NCBI RefSeq assembly: GCF_000381905.1
Contig: NZ_KB907259.1
Coordinates: 1 to 64,000, forward strand
DNA: 64,000 nucleotides
Direction of reading: 5' to 3'
DNA from: Paenibacillus fonticola DSM 21315
GTDB lineage: Bacteria; Bacillota; Bacilli; Paenibacillales; Paenibacillaceae
Shown: positions 18,739 to 26,360 of the stretch, one piece after another
How positions within the stretch are numbered: the first letter of the stretch is position 1
How the letters are laid out: each line of letters starts with the position of its first letter
Made by a program: the position numbers and the translations under genes
The notes under the pieces: model-generated
Told to the model about the DNA's origin: nothing
Seen by the model: only the letters and a program-made list of their open reading frames with translations
Database searches by the model: none

Positions 18739-19353
18739 TTATGTAAGCTCTGTAGCGTTGTTATGCTCTTGGTCCTGTTCCTGCTGTCTTTCCGTATCTT
18801 CTTTTTCTTCCCTTCGGAAGCTTTTCCCAATGGCGAACAGAGGCCCGATTAAAATGATGCCGAATTTAGCAATTTGAAATATTGCTCCGGCTGCACCTGG
18901 TTCTTCATCAGAAACGGTTTGTCCGCGTTTTCCGGTAAATTCGCCGATCGTCAAACTGACTGTATAACCAACGATTCCATCATACCCGGTCGATTCCATT
19001 AGAAACTCATTCAATAATTCATTAGCCACTGATTTTAAGGTTGGGTCATCAGCTGCAATATACTCCATTTGAACGAGTTCCTGCTGAAAATCTCTTTTTA
19101 ATAGCTCCATCCCTGTAAATAGATGGGCGGCACAAGCTACTACGCTCATACATATGGCCAGTATGAATGCTTGACCTTTCTTTTCTGCGACCATATTAAC
19201 ACAGAAAAAGATGATTAGGGTGAGCAGAAGCGGGAAAATTGGAATGATATCTCTCCAATTGTAAGTGACCCATGCATAGGCGGCACTGCTCAAAATAAGG
19301 ATTGCTAAAGCGATGATACTACTGACTGTTTTCTTCAAGAAAAATAACCTCAT
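18739..19353 (-). CDS. Hypothetical multi-pass membrane protein
   Basis: 204 residues with probably three N-terminal membrane helices (about 12-30, 38-55, 63-82), an outer loop of some 70 residues containing FLMESTGYDGIVGYTVSL, and a final hydrophobic stretch (FQIAKFGIILIGPLFAIG) before a charged Gln/Glu-rich tail. No family recognised. The ATG at 19353 has no clear ribosome binding site; a TTG seven codons in, nine bases after AGG, is an alternative. It stands alone between the toxin islet and the dioxygenase operon. Confidence 0.55.
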   Translation of the reverse strand: MRLFFLKKTVSSIIALAILILSSAAYAWVTYNWRDIIPIFPLLLTLIIFFCVNMVAEKKGQAFILAICMSVVACAAHLFTGMELLKRDFQQELVQMEYIAADDPTLKSVANELLNEFLMESTGYDGIVGYTVSLTIGEFTGKRGQTVSDEEPGAAGAIFQIAKFGIILIGPLFAIGKSFRREEKEDTERQQEQDQEHNNATELT

Positions 19354-19477
19354 TTCATTTTTATTTACTATTTATATATCGGATTTTAAATTTCAAATTA
19401 TAGAATGATTATCAAATTAATAGAAGAAAATATAGTTTATTACCGAAGCCGCTTCATAAAACTTAAAAGGGATTCTA

Positions 19478-19506
19478 TTGACAAAGCCAAGGAATCGTGT
19501 TAAATT
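19478..19506 (+). promoter_or_regulatory. Candidate sigma-A promoter
   Basis: TTGACA, 17 bp, TAAATT. It lies about 220 bp upstream of the dioxygenase start, so either the leader is long or this drives something else. Confidence 0.45.
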
Positions 19507-19622
19507 TATCTCGGATTAAAGATACTTGATGTCGAAATAAATCAAAAGAGCATGTTATGCATTTGCGCTGTGGTGAAGGTGGCCATGCGGTGAATGCTTT
19601 CCAGTAAAATTTTTTTCTCCCA

Positions 19623-19640
19623 TATCTTGAAGTGAAGATA
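19623..19640. promoter_or_regulatory. MhqR-like operator palindrome
   Basis: TATCTTGAAGTGAAGATA has TATCTT and AAGATA arms. It agrees at 13 of 18 positions with TATCTCGAATTCGAGATA, the B. subtilis MhqR site as I remember it. It is 84 bp upstream of a ring-cleavage dioxygenase gene, the kind of gene MhqR controls. Confidence 0.5.
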
Positions 19641-19723
19641 GTTTAATTTAAGACAGTTTATATGAATGTCATTTTATTGACATCATATTGGAATGGAGTT
19701 TTTAAAAGGAGGGTATGTTAAAA

Positions 19724-20710
19724 ATGAATCATTTAAAAGGAATTCACCACGTTACTGCCATCACGAGTAGTGCGGAAAAAAACTATGAGTTTTTTACATA
19801 CGTATTAGGAATGCGTTTGGTGAAAAAGACAGTGAACCAGGACGATATTCGAACGTATCACCTGTTTTTTGCGGATGATAGGGGAAATGCCGGAACAGAC
19901 ATGACATTTTTCGACTTCCCTAACATCCCTAAAGGTATACATGGCACAAATGAAATTTCAAAAACATCGTTCAGGGTACCGACAGATGAGGCAATAAACT
20001 ATTGGGTCAAACGGTTTGACCGGCTCCAAGTAAAGCATAATGGAGTTAAGGAGCAGTTCGGGAAAAAGACAGTATCCTTCGTTGATTTTGACGATCAACA
20101 GTATCAAATCATTTCAGATGAGTTTAACGAAGGTGTGGCCTCGGGAACCCCTTGGAAGAATGGGCCAATTCCATTGGAATATGCCATTACAGGTTTAGGT
20201 CCGATTTTTGTGCGGGTTGCTGATTTCAATTATTTTAAACAAGTGCTTGAAAAAGTTATGCTGTTTAAAGAAATTGGCCAGGAGGAATCATATCATTTAT
20301 TTGAAGGAGGTGAGGGAGGAAACGGTGCGCAAATCGTTGTGGAGCATAACACGGTGCTTCCAAATGCACGGCAAGGTTTCGGTACTGTTCATCACGCTGC
20401 CTTCCGCGTAGAGGATCGTGCGGTGTTAGATGAATGGCAGGAACGCTTGGAAGGCTTTGGTTTCCAAACATCGGGTCATATCGATCGTTACTTCTTTGAA
20501 TCTCTTTATGCACGCGTTGCACCTCAAATATTGTTTGAGTTGGCGACAGACGGACCAGGGTTTATGGGGGATGAGGAATATGAAACATTGGGTGAGAAGC
20601 TGTCATTGCCCCCATTTTTGGAGCCAAAGAGAGCGCACATTGAGAAGTTTGTACGGCCCATCGACACAGTAAGAAGCACAATCGATTTTGCGAAAGAATA
20701 CGAGGTATAA
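19724..20710 (+). CDS. Ring-cleaving dioxygenase of the glyoxalase/VOC fold (MhqA/MhqO/MhqE type)
   Basis: 328 residues containing two VOC modules. The first starts at GIHHVTAITSSAEKNYEFF, with the first metal His. The second has GTVHHAAFRVEDRAVLDEW near residue 215 and FELATDGPGF near 265, supplying His and Glu. This family cleaves or isomerises hydroquinone/catechol-type compounds and is induced by electrophiles in Bacillus. ATG 19724 was chosen because AGGAGGG lies 10 bases upstream; ATG 19715 touches that site. It is followed 77 bp later by an FMN reductase gene. The true substrate is unknown. Confidence 0.88.
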   Translation: MNHLKGIHHVTAITSSAEKNYEFFTYVLGMRLVKKTVNQDDIRTYHLFFADDRGNAGTDMTFFDFPNIPKGIHGTNEISKTSFRVPTDEAINYWVKRFDRLQVKHNGVKEQFGKKTVSFVDFDDQQYQIISDEFNEGVASGTPWKNGPIPLEYAITGLGPIFVRVADFNYFKQVLEKVMLFKEIGQEESYHLFEGGEGGNGAQIVVEHNTVLPNARQGFGTVHHAAFRVEDRAVLDEWQERLEGFGFQTSGHIDRYFFESLYARVAPQILFELATDGPGFMGDEEYETLGEKLSLPPFLEPKRAHIEKFVRPIDTVRSTIDFAKEYEV

Positions 20711-20787
20711 TCATGAGTTTTATCAGAAAGATATTCGGATTAAATACAAATACAAATTCAAATGAAGAGCAAATAGGAGGAAATGAA

Positions 20788-21321
20788 ATGTTGAAAATCG
20801 GAATTGTTTTAGGAAGTACTCGTGAAGGTCGTGTAAGTCCACAAGTTGGCGCCTGGGTGAAAGAAGTAGCAGATCTGCGCGGGGATGCGGAGTATGAAAT
20901 TATCGACATCGCAGAGTTCAAACTGCCACTGTTAGGTGAGCCCGGCGGCGATGCATCTGGCGCAGCAGGCTGGTCCGCTAAAATCAGCGGTTGCGATGGA
21001 TTTGTATTCATCGTTCAAGAATATAACCATTCCATTACAGGCGCACTGAAAAATGCTTTGGATTACTTGCGTGATGAGTGGAATAACAAAGCTGCGGGGA
21101 TCGTATCGTACGGTTCTGTAGGCGGGGCGCGTGCAGCGGAGCATTTGCGCGGTATTTTAGGCGAATTGTTGGTCGCGGATGTACGCGTACATCCGGCATT
21201 GTCCTTATTCACTGACTTCGAGAACGGTACGTTCAAACCTAAAGATGTGCAAAAAGATTCCGTAAATCAAATGCTCGATCAATTGATTCCATGGTCCACA
21301 GCGTTGAAAACTATCCGGTAA
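20788..21321 (+). CDS. NADPH-dependent FMN reductase family protein (quinone/azo reductase-like)
   Basis: 177 residues of flavodoxin-like fold. The phosphate loop is LGSTREGRVSPQ at the N-terminus, and the FMN/ring contacts fall in VQEYNHSITGALKNALDYL near 80 and SYGSVGGARAAEHLR near 112. Related proteins reduce quinones, chromate or azo dyes. Start 20788 has AGGAGG seven bases upstream and gives the family's normal N-terminus. An in-frame ATG at 20713 (after GAGG) would add 25 residues, MSFIRKIFGLN plus an Asn/Thr-rich stretch, that I think are not part of the protein. Together with the upstream dioxygenase it suggests a quinone-detoxification operon. Confidence 0.85.
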   Translation: MLKIGIVLGSTREGRVSPQVGAWVKEVADLRGDAEYEIIDIAEFKLPLLGEPGGDASGAAGWSAKISGCDGFVFIVQEYNHSITGALKNALDYLRDEWNNKAAGIVSYGSVGGARAAEHLRGILGELLVADVRVHPALSLFTDFENGTFKPKDVQKDSVNQMLDQLIPWSTALKTIR

Positions 21322-21339
21322 TTAAAAATGTAAATGAAA

Positions 21340-21367
21340 AAGGCTCCCGTCAGGGAGCTTTTTTTTC
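21340..21367. terminator. Rho-independent terminator
   Basis: GCTCCC-GTCA-GGGAGC followed by eight T residues. The A-run on the left makes it work for the convergent AEC transporter gene too. Confidence 0.9.
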
Positions 21368-21398
21368 ATTAGTAGAAAGAAAGCTAGATCGGATTGTC

Positions 21399-22322
21399 CT
21401 ATGCCACATATTTGGCTAAGGAGATCAGAGCTGTAATCGTAATAATGTTCAAGATCGTTGAAATAAGCACGGTTTGGGAAGCGAAATCAGGTTCATTATC
21501 ATATTCTTCAGCGAGTATAGTGCTGTTAACGCCAGTCGGCATGCCTGAAGCGATCAGCAGTGCTTGTGCTGGAATCCCCTTTAAACCGATAATGCTGATG
21601 AGTAACAAGCCGATGGCGGGGCCGACCAGCAGCCGCAAGCCAACACTGATATACACATCTAACCGATCAAGCCGCAGCGGATATTGGATAATTTGGGCGC
21701 CCAGCGTCAGCAAGGCGATACTAACCATGGAATCGGCAATATAGCCTAGCGGCTTGGCGGCGAATTCAGGCAACGGCCAGCGAAAGACGTGGAAAATTAG
21801 TCCGGCAACAAGCGCGTAAGGAACAGGCATTTTAAAAAATCCGATCAGCGCCGCCTTCAGCGTCCCTCCAGATTTGGCGCGTTGAACCGAAATAACGCCG
21901 TAGGTAAAGGTTACCAAGCTTTGAAAGGTCATCACGAGCGCCTGAATAGAAGCGGCAAGCGGATCGCCTTTAAATGCGAGCTGATTGATCGGGAGCCCAT
22001 AGTTTCCTGAATTGTCCAAGATGAGGCTGTTGGTGAACGCCGCCTTCATTCCCGGTTTAAATTTCCTTCTCCAGCAGACGATGGAGCTTACAGCATACAG
22101 CAGCGCAACGTATAAGACATAGAATAAGGTGACACTGCCTAACAGTAAAGGGGACATTTCAGATTGGTACATACTCAGGAATACAACAGCAGGAGTGATG
22201 TAATAAAAGTTGATTTTCGCTAAAGTATATAAATTGAGCTGAAAGGCACGATGCATGAGCGCGCCGAGTCCAATCAGCACAAAAATGGGCAGAACGACAT
22301 CCATTACAATCTCAATAATCAT
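21399..22322 (-). CDS. AEC-family (auxin efflux carrier-like) membrane transporter
   Basis: 307 residues with about ten membrane helices in two five-helix halves. Bacterial members carry organic acids such as malate or malonate. Typical parts: LPIFVLIGLGALMHR at the start, NSLILDNSGNYGLPI (the conserved N..N.G..G.P motif, near residue 100) and ASGMPTGVNSTILAEEY near 270. AAGGA lies about 12 bases before the ATG. Monocistronic as far as I can see. The substrate cannot be told. Confidence 0.85.
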   Translation of the reverse strand: MIIEIVMDVVLPIFVLIGLGALMHRAFQLNLYTLAKINFYYITPAVVFLSMYQSEMSPLLLGSVTLFYVLYVALLYAVSSIVCWRRKFKPGMKAAFTNSLILDNSGNYGLPINQLAFKGDPLAASIQALVMTFQSLVTFTYGVISVQRAKSGGTLKAALIGFFKMPVPYALVAGLIFHVFRWPLPEFAAKPLGYIADSMVSIALLTLGAQIIQYPLRLDRLDVYISVGLRLLVGPAIGLLLISIIGLKGIPAQALLIASGMPTGVNSTILAEEYDNEPDFASQTVLISTILNIITITALISLAKYVA

Positions 22323-22919
22323 CTCGATGTTATTTTCCTTCTAAACAAGTAGTGAAATCTTAAACAGATTCCCTAGTTATTATACCATGGTGAAACGCAA
22401 AACTCAGAAATTCGAACAAAAAAATAAAAGCATGCGAATAATTTGGGAAATAAATGATTCTGTGATAAATAGGCTTGTCTGCCGCCATTCACTATTTAAT
22501 AGTATTGAAGAAATAATAGCGATACGCGGGCGGTGTGTACATGTATGATGTCGCAGCTTTCCCCATTTAACATAAAAAGCCCCCAAGCGGGAGCAGGACG
22601 GAATTTCTAATATGAAACAACAGGGATCAGACGGTTTTATTTTTTAAATTTTCCATATCAGCTTCCAGCTTAAGCTGCCGGCGATTAATAATATCAATAC
22701 TGTACTCATGTGTGTTAAGCTGGTTACTCGCTCTTCGTTCAAAAGGTTTCTGTGATAAGTCAAGCCGCTTGGTAATTTCCAATGTTTCCAGGACGGCTTG
22801 TCTCCCATATTTTAGTTCATCTTATATCCCACAATGTAACGATAAAAAACGCCCCTATTCCTCAATCGAGAGGGAGGTGACGTTCTTTTAATCATTCATA
22901 TGCTTTACAAATCTGCTGG
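22323..22919. other. Intergenic region with a start-less ORF remnant
   Basis: About 600 bp. It contains a fragment of coding-like sequence on the minus strand (22627-22821), a GC-rich hairpin-like segment near 22573-22592 and an imperfect inverted repeat around 22848-22890 before the end of the mrp operon. No intact gene seen. Confidence 0.5.
22627..22821 (-). pseudogene. Coding remnant without a start codon
   Basis: The minus strand stays open for 64 codons and ends in TGA, but has no ATG, GTG or TTG near its beginning and a stop just before. The peptide (ELKYGRQAVLETLEITKRL, then DLSQKPFERRASNQLN and HEYSIDIINRRQLKLEADM) has the look of a charged helical protein. I read it as the tail of a deleted gene. 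Family not recognised. Confidence 0.4.
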
Positions 22920-23300
22920 TCAAATCTGTTCCAGCTCTTGCTTCTGCTCCTGCGGTCGTAGAACCGGCTTCAATTCATCTTCAATTGTTGAATCAGAAAG
23001 CTTTACATTTGAACGATAGGCAGCCCGGATAATGAGATGTCCGGATACGGGAGCTGTAATGAAAACAAACAGAATTCCCAGAATGACCCGAACACTGATA
23101 AAAGCATCACTGAACCAAATGTAGAGAAACGTTCCGATAAGGGTTAAAAGTACAGCAAGGGTGGAGCTTTTGGTTGCTGCGTGCGCGCGCGTGTAAACAT
23201 CCGGAAAGCGAATAATTCCAATGGCGCTAATTACACTAATAATGCTGCCGACTAAAATCAGCGAGGCTCCGACAAACTCACCCACTGCGTTTACGTTCAA
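22920..23300 (-). CDS. mrpG: Mrp Na+/H+ antiporter subunit G
   Basis: 126 residues, three membrane helices. Smallest-class subunit of the seven-part Mrp antiporter; family core LVGSIISVISAIGIIRFPDVYTRAHAATKSSTL is complete. I took TTG 23300 as start because GAGAGAGG lies eight bases upstream; a GTG nine bases earlier abuts that site. It overlaps the end of mrpF by 23 bp. Last gene of the operon; the C-terminal tail is Gln/Glu-rich. Confidence 0.9.
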   Translation of the reverse strand: MNVNAVGEFVGASLILVGSIISVISAIGIIRFPDVYTRAHAATKSSTLAVLLTLIGTFLYIWFSDAFISVRVILGILFVFITAPVSGHLIIRAAYRSNVKLSDSTIEDELKPVLRPQEQKQELEQI

Positions 23301-23562
23301 TAATAACACCTCTCTCGATAAATCTGGAGAGCGAAATCGTACTGATGAAGGCCAGTAAGCCCAGGATGAGAATAACCTCCAGATAAGCTTTGGTCCTCAG
23401 CATTATAGATACCGCGGCGATGCCGGAAATCAGGTTGACGCCGATCATGTCCATCGCGATGACGCGATCAGGCAGGGATGGCCCCTTGATAATACGGTAG
23501 AGAGAAATGGCGATCGCCACGCTGAACAGGGTAAGCGAAATACCCAGCATAATTTTGATCAT
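23278..23562 (-). CDS. mrpF: Mrp Na+/H+ antiporter subunit F
   Basis: 94 residues, three membrane helices. The conserved RIIKGPSLPDRVIAMDMIG segment near residue 23 marks MrpF, a small subunit needed for complex assembly and Na+ resistance. GGAGGTGA precedes its ATG, which shares one base with the mrpE stop (TAATG). Confidence 0.94.
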   Translation of the reverse strand: MIKIMLGISLTLFSVAIAISLYRIIKGPSLPDRVIAMDMIGVNLISGIAAVSIMLRTKAYLEVILILGLLAFISTISLSRFIERGVIIERKRSG

Positions 23563-24044
23563 TATCGAGTCACCTCCATGATTGCTTTTTCAAACCGTCC
23601 CAAAGAGCGGATAAGATCGTTTTTGTAACGTTCAATGTCGAGCGCATGGATATAGAATGTATCTCCTTCAGGCGAAACTTCCATAACGACCGAGCCCGGG
23701 GTAAGCGTGAGCAGCAGAGCCAGTGTGGTTACTTCCCAGTCGCTTTTCAGGGCTGTCCGATAGGTGAAAATACCAGGCTTAATATCTATTTTTGGACTGA
23801 TGATATGCTTCATGACGACAAAAGCCGATTGGAACAGCTCGGAAATGAAAATCAGGATCAGCTTGACGACCCGGTAGAACCGATGCAAATAAAATTGCTT
23901 CCCGAAAAAGCGCTGCATGACGAAAATAATCGCTACCCCGACAAGAAAACCGGCAAAAAATGTCGTAAATCTCAGCTCGTCTTCATCATTGAGCACCATC
24001 CATAGAAAAGCTATAAATAAATTGAGCAGAAATTGAGCAGGCAT
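23562..24044 (-). CDS. mrpE: Mrp Na+/H+ antiporter subunit E
   Basis: 160 residues, two or three membrane helices at the N-terminus and a cytoplasmic domain. The family pattern LTLTPGSVVMEVSPEGDTFYIHALD near residue 115 is clear. MrpE supports antiport capacity of the complex. It follows mrpD after 79 bp, the only sizeable gap in the operon, and overlaps mrpF by one base. Confidence 0.93.
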   Translation of the reverse strand: MPAQFLLNLFIAFLWMVLNDEDELRFTTFFAGFLVGVAIIFVMQRFFGKQFYLHRFYRVVKLILIFISELFQSAFVVMKHIISPKIDIKPGIFTYRTALKSDWEVTTLALLLTLTPGSVVMEVSPEGDTFYIHALDIERYKNDLIRSLGRFEKAIMEVTR

Positions 24045-24123
24045 TTTACATCCCCCCTTCCTTCATCTCGCGCAAATTAGCTGGGCCATTCACTTCGCTT
24101 TAGGTCAGTTTCAATAGCTTCAA

Positions 24124-25602
24124 TTATTTGTTCAAGACGGCATCAATATAAATGTAAGGATTCGATAGCGTTTTGGCCGCATCAGCGACGTAAGGCGAAA
24201 CGAATTCCGCTCCCAGCCCAAGTCCGATGGAAGCGGCTGTAAGCAGAACGCAAGGGACCAGCCAGCCTTTGCTGAGGGGAACGACTTCCTCCTCGCTGGT
24301 CGTGGATTCTCCCCAGAAGCAGTTCAGGAAAATGCGCAGCAGGGAATAGAGCACGAATATGCTGGATATAAGGGAGAGGGCAAGCAAAATATACGCTCCG
24401 CTCTCTATGGCACCTTGACCGATCAGGAATTTTCCCATGAAACCGCTCAAGGGCGGTATGCCGGCAAGAGCCAGCATGATGATGAAGAACGACCAGCCTA
24501 ACATCGGATAGTGGCGAATGAGTCCGCTCATCCGGTCGATCATCGGCGTACCGGTAAGAGCAACCATGGAACCAGCGATAAGGAACAAGGCTGCTTTAAC
24601 GAGCATGTCATGCACCAGATAATAAATTGACCCTTCGATAGCCGCCGGAGTGGCGGCTGCAAGACCCACCAGAATGAAACCGACGGCAATGACGACGTTA
24701 AAGGATACGATTTGGCGAATATCCTTATAAGCGATTGCCCCGAAGGAGCCCCCGATCAGCGTAATGCCTGCCATGATGCCGATGATCGTATGCGTGATCG
24801 CTGGCTCGTGATAGAAGAGCAGGGTGAACATACGGAACATGGCATAGATGCCGACCTTGGTCAACAGCCCTCCGAATAATGCGGCTACGGCTGTCGGCGG
24901 TACGCTGTATGATCCCGGAAGCCAGAAATACAGCAGCAGGCCGGCCTTTAAGCCGAAGACGAGCAGGAACAGTATGCTGATTACGGTCAGCAGCGGAGTT
25001 TGCCCGGCTTCGGCAATCCGCTCGGAAAGATGGGCCATGTTTAACGTGCCAACCGTACCGTACAGGTAAGCGATCGCTACAAGAAAAAACCAGGAGGAAA
25101 GCACGTTAATCGTTACGTATTTTATGGACTCCCTCAATTGAGGCTTGGTGCCTCCAAGCGTAATGAGCGCATAGGAAGCGAGCAGCATGACTTCGAAGCA
25201 CACATAAAGGTTGAACAAGTCCCCTGTCAGGAAGGAGCCGTTGACGCCAGCCACCATGAGCAGCACAAACGGGTAGAAGAACATTCGCTCCCGCTTTTCC
25301 CCGATAGAGTAGAAGGCATAGATTAGGCAAACCGCGGCAACAAGGCTCGTCGTAAACACTAACAGCAGAGAGAAGGAATCGCCAACAAAGAGAATGCCGA
25401 ACGGAGGCTGCCAGCCCCCGAAGTCAAGGCGGAGGATTCCCTCGCTTTGAATCATGTTTAGCGTATAGAGGCTTATTCCCGTAACCGACAGGATGGAGGC
25501 CAGGCTAAGCCATCTTTGTATTTGGATTTGCGACCGGAAAAATACAAGAATAATACCGATTAGTACCGGGATGACGACAGGAAGCACAAGAATATTACTC
25601 AT
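24124..25602 (-). CDS. mrpD: Mrp Na+/H+ antiporter subunit D
   Basis: 492 residues with about 14 membrane helices, related to the NuoM/NuoN proton-pumping subunits of complex I. The proton-path residues are visible: Glu in CFEVMLLASYALI near 137, Lys in FGLKAGLLLYFWLPGSYSVPPTAVAALF near 220, and Lys in YLVHDMLVKAALFL near 330. Overlaps mrpC by eight bases at its start. With MrpA it forms the ion-translocating core. Confidence 0.96.
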   Translation of the reverse strand: MSNILVLPVVIPVLIGIILVFFRSQIQIQRWLSLASILSVTGISLYTLNMIQSEGILRLDFGGWQPPFGILFVGDSFSLLLVFTTSLVAAVCLIYAFYSIGEKRERMFFYPFVLLMVAGVNGSFLTGDLFNLYVCFEVMLLASYALITLGGTKPQLRESIKYVTINVLSSWFFLVAIAYLYGTVGTLNMAHLSERIAEAGQTPLLTVISILFLLVFGLKAGLLLYFWLPGSYSVPPTAVAALFGGLLTKVGIYAMFRMFTLLFYHEPAITHTIIGIMAGITLIGGSFGAIAYKDIRQIVSFNVVIAVGFILVGLAAATPAAIEGSIYYLVHDMLVKAALFLIAGSMVALTGTPMIDRMSGLIRHYPMLGWSFFIIMLALAGIPPLSGFMGKFLIGQGAIESGAYILLALSLISSIFVLYSLLRIFLNCFWGESTTSEEEVVPLSKGWLVPCVLLTAASIGLGLGAEFVSPYVADAAKTLSNPYIYIDAVLNK

Positions 25603-25933
25603 TAACCATACCTCTTAATTCACTTAAATCATCGCTTCTGCTCTCCTGGTACAACCGGTATGCGAGTACGAGAAGAAAGGCGGTGACTGCAAAGCTGATC
25701 ACAATGGAAGTCAGGATCAGGGCTTGCGGCAGGGCATCGGTAAAAGTGCTTGTCTCTTCCCCAAGCACGGGCACGCCTCCGGTCTTTAGTCCGCCCATCG
25801 TCATAATTAGCAAATGTGCTGCATGCGTCAGCACGGCCGTTCCTAGAATGATCCGAATAACATTCCTGGAGAGAAACAAGTAAGTCGCAACGGACACCAG
25901 CACTCCCGTCAGGATGATGATCAACGTTTCCAT
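25595..25933 (-). CDS. mrpC: Mrp Na+/H+ antiporter subunit C
   Basis: 112 residues, three membrane helices, homologous to NuoK. The ALPQALILTSIVISFAVTAF segment, with its conserved PQALxLTxIVI, identifies it. I took ATG 25933, four bases after the mrpB stop; upstream ATG codons inside the end of mrpB would add four to six residues. Confidence 0.94.
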   Translation of the reverse strand: METLIIILTGVLVSVATYLFLSRNVIRIILGTAVLTHAAHLLIMTMGGLKTGGVPVLGEETSTFTDALPQALILTSIVISFAVTAFLLVLAYRLYQESRSDDLSELRGMVNE

Positions 25934-25937
25934 ACAC

Positions 25938-26360
25938 TTACACATCCTCACTAATACTTAGAATAATCGTAACTACGACACCGACGACTCCGAGGGCTAC
26001 GCCAAGTTCAAAGATCGTAACTGTAGCGAGGCCCGTTTTTCCAAAGACAGGAAGATTAACATAAGAATAAGCATGGCTTAAGAAAGGGATATCCAGGAAC
26101 AAGGAAGCGGCACCCGTAGCGACCGTAATGAAGGCGCCGACAGCAGCGACCATTTTGAAATCCAGGGGAATCCGCTTCATAATAGTTTCCGTATCAAAGG
26201 CAAGAAATAACAGGACGAGTGCGGAAGCAAGCACGAGCCCGCCAATAAAGCCGCCGCCGGGGCTGTTATGCCCGGATACGAATAAATAGACAGCCATCGT
26301 CAAAATAATGAACACGACGATTTTCGTAACCGTTTGTAAAATAACGTCATTGATCTTCAA
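25938..26360 (-). CDS. mrpB: Mrp Na+/H+ antiporter subunit B
   Basis: 140 residues, four membrane helices. HNSPGGGFIGGLVLASALVL near residue 30 is the MrpB signature (also found at the C-terminus of large MrpA proteins). Overlaps the 3' end of mrpA by 14 bp, implying coupled translation. Confidence 0.95.
   Translation of the reverse strand: MKINDVILQTVTKIVVFIILTMAVYLFVSGHNSPGGGFIGGLVLASALVLLFLAFDTETIMKRIPLDFKMVAAVGAFITVATGAASLFLDIPFLSHAYSYVNLPVFGKTGLATVTIFELGVALGVVGVVVTIILSISEDV

Larger units (their letters stand above)
19354..19723. other. Intergenic control region of the dioxygenase operon
   Basis: AT-rich, with a sigma-A-like promoter (19478-19506) and a palindrome resembling the MhqR operator (19623-19640). 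No gene seen. Confidence 0.5.

Noticed and set aside
20713..20787. A 25-residue N-terminal extension of the FMN reductase
   Set aside because: It is Asn/Thr-rich and unlike the family; AGGAGG seven bases before ATG 20788 marks the better start.
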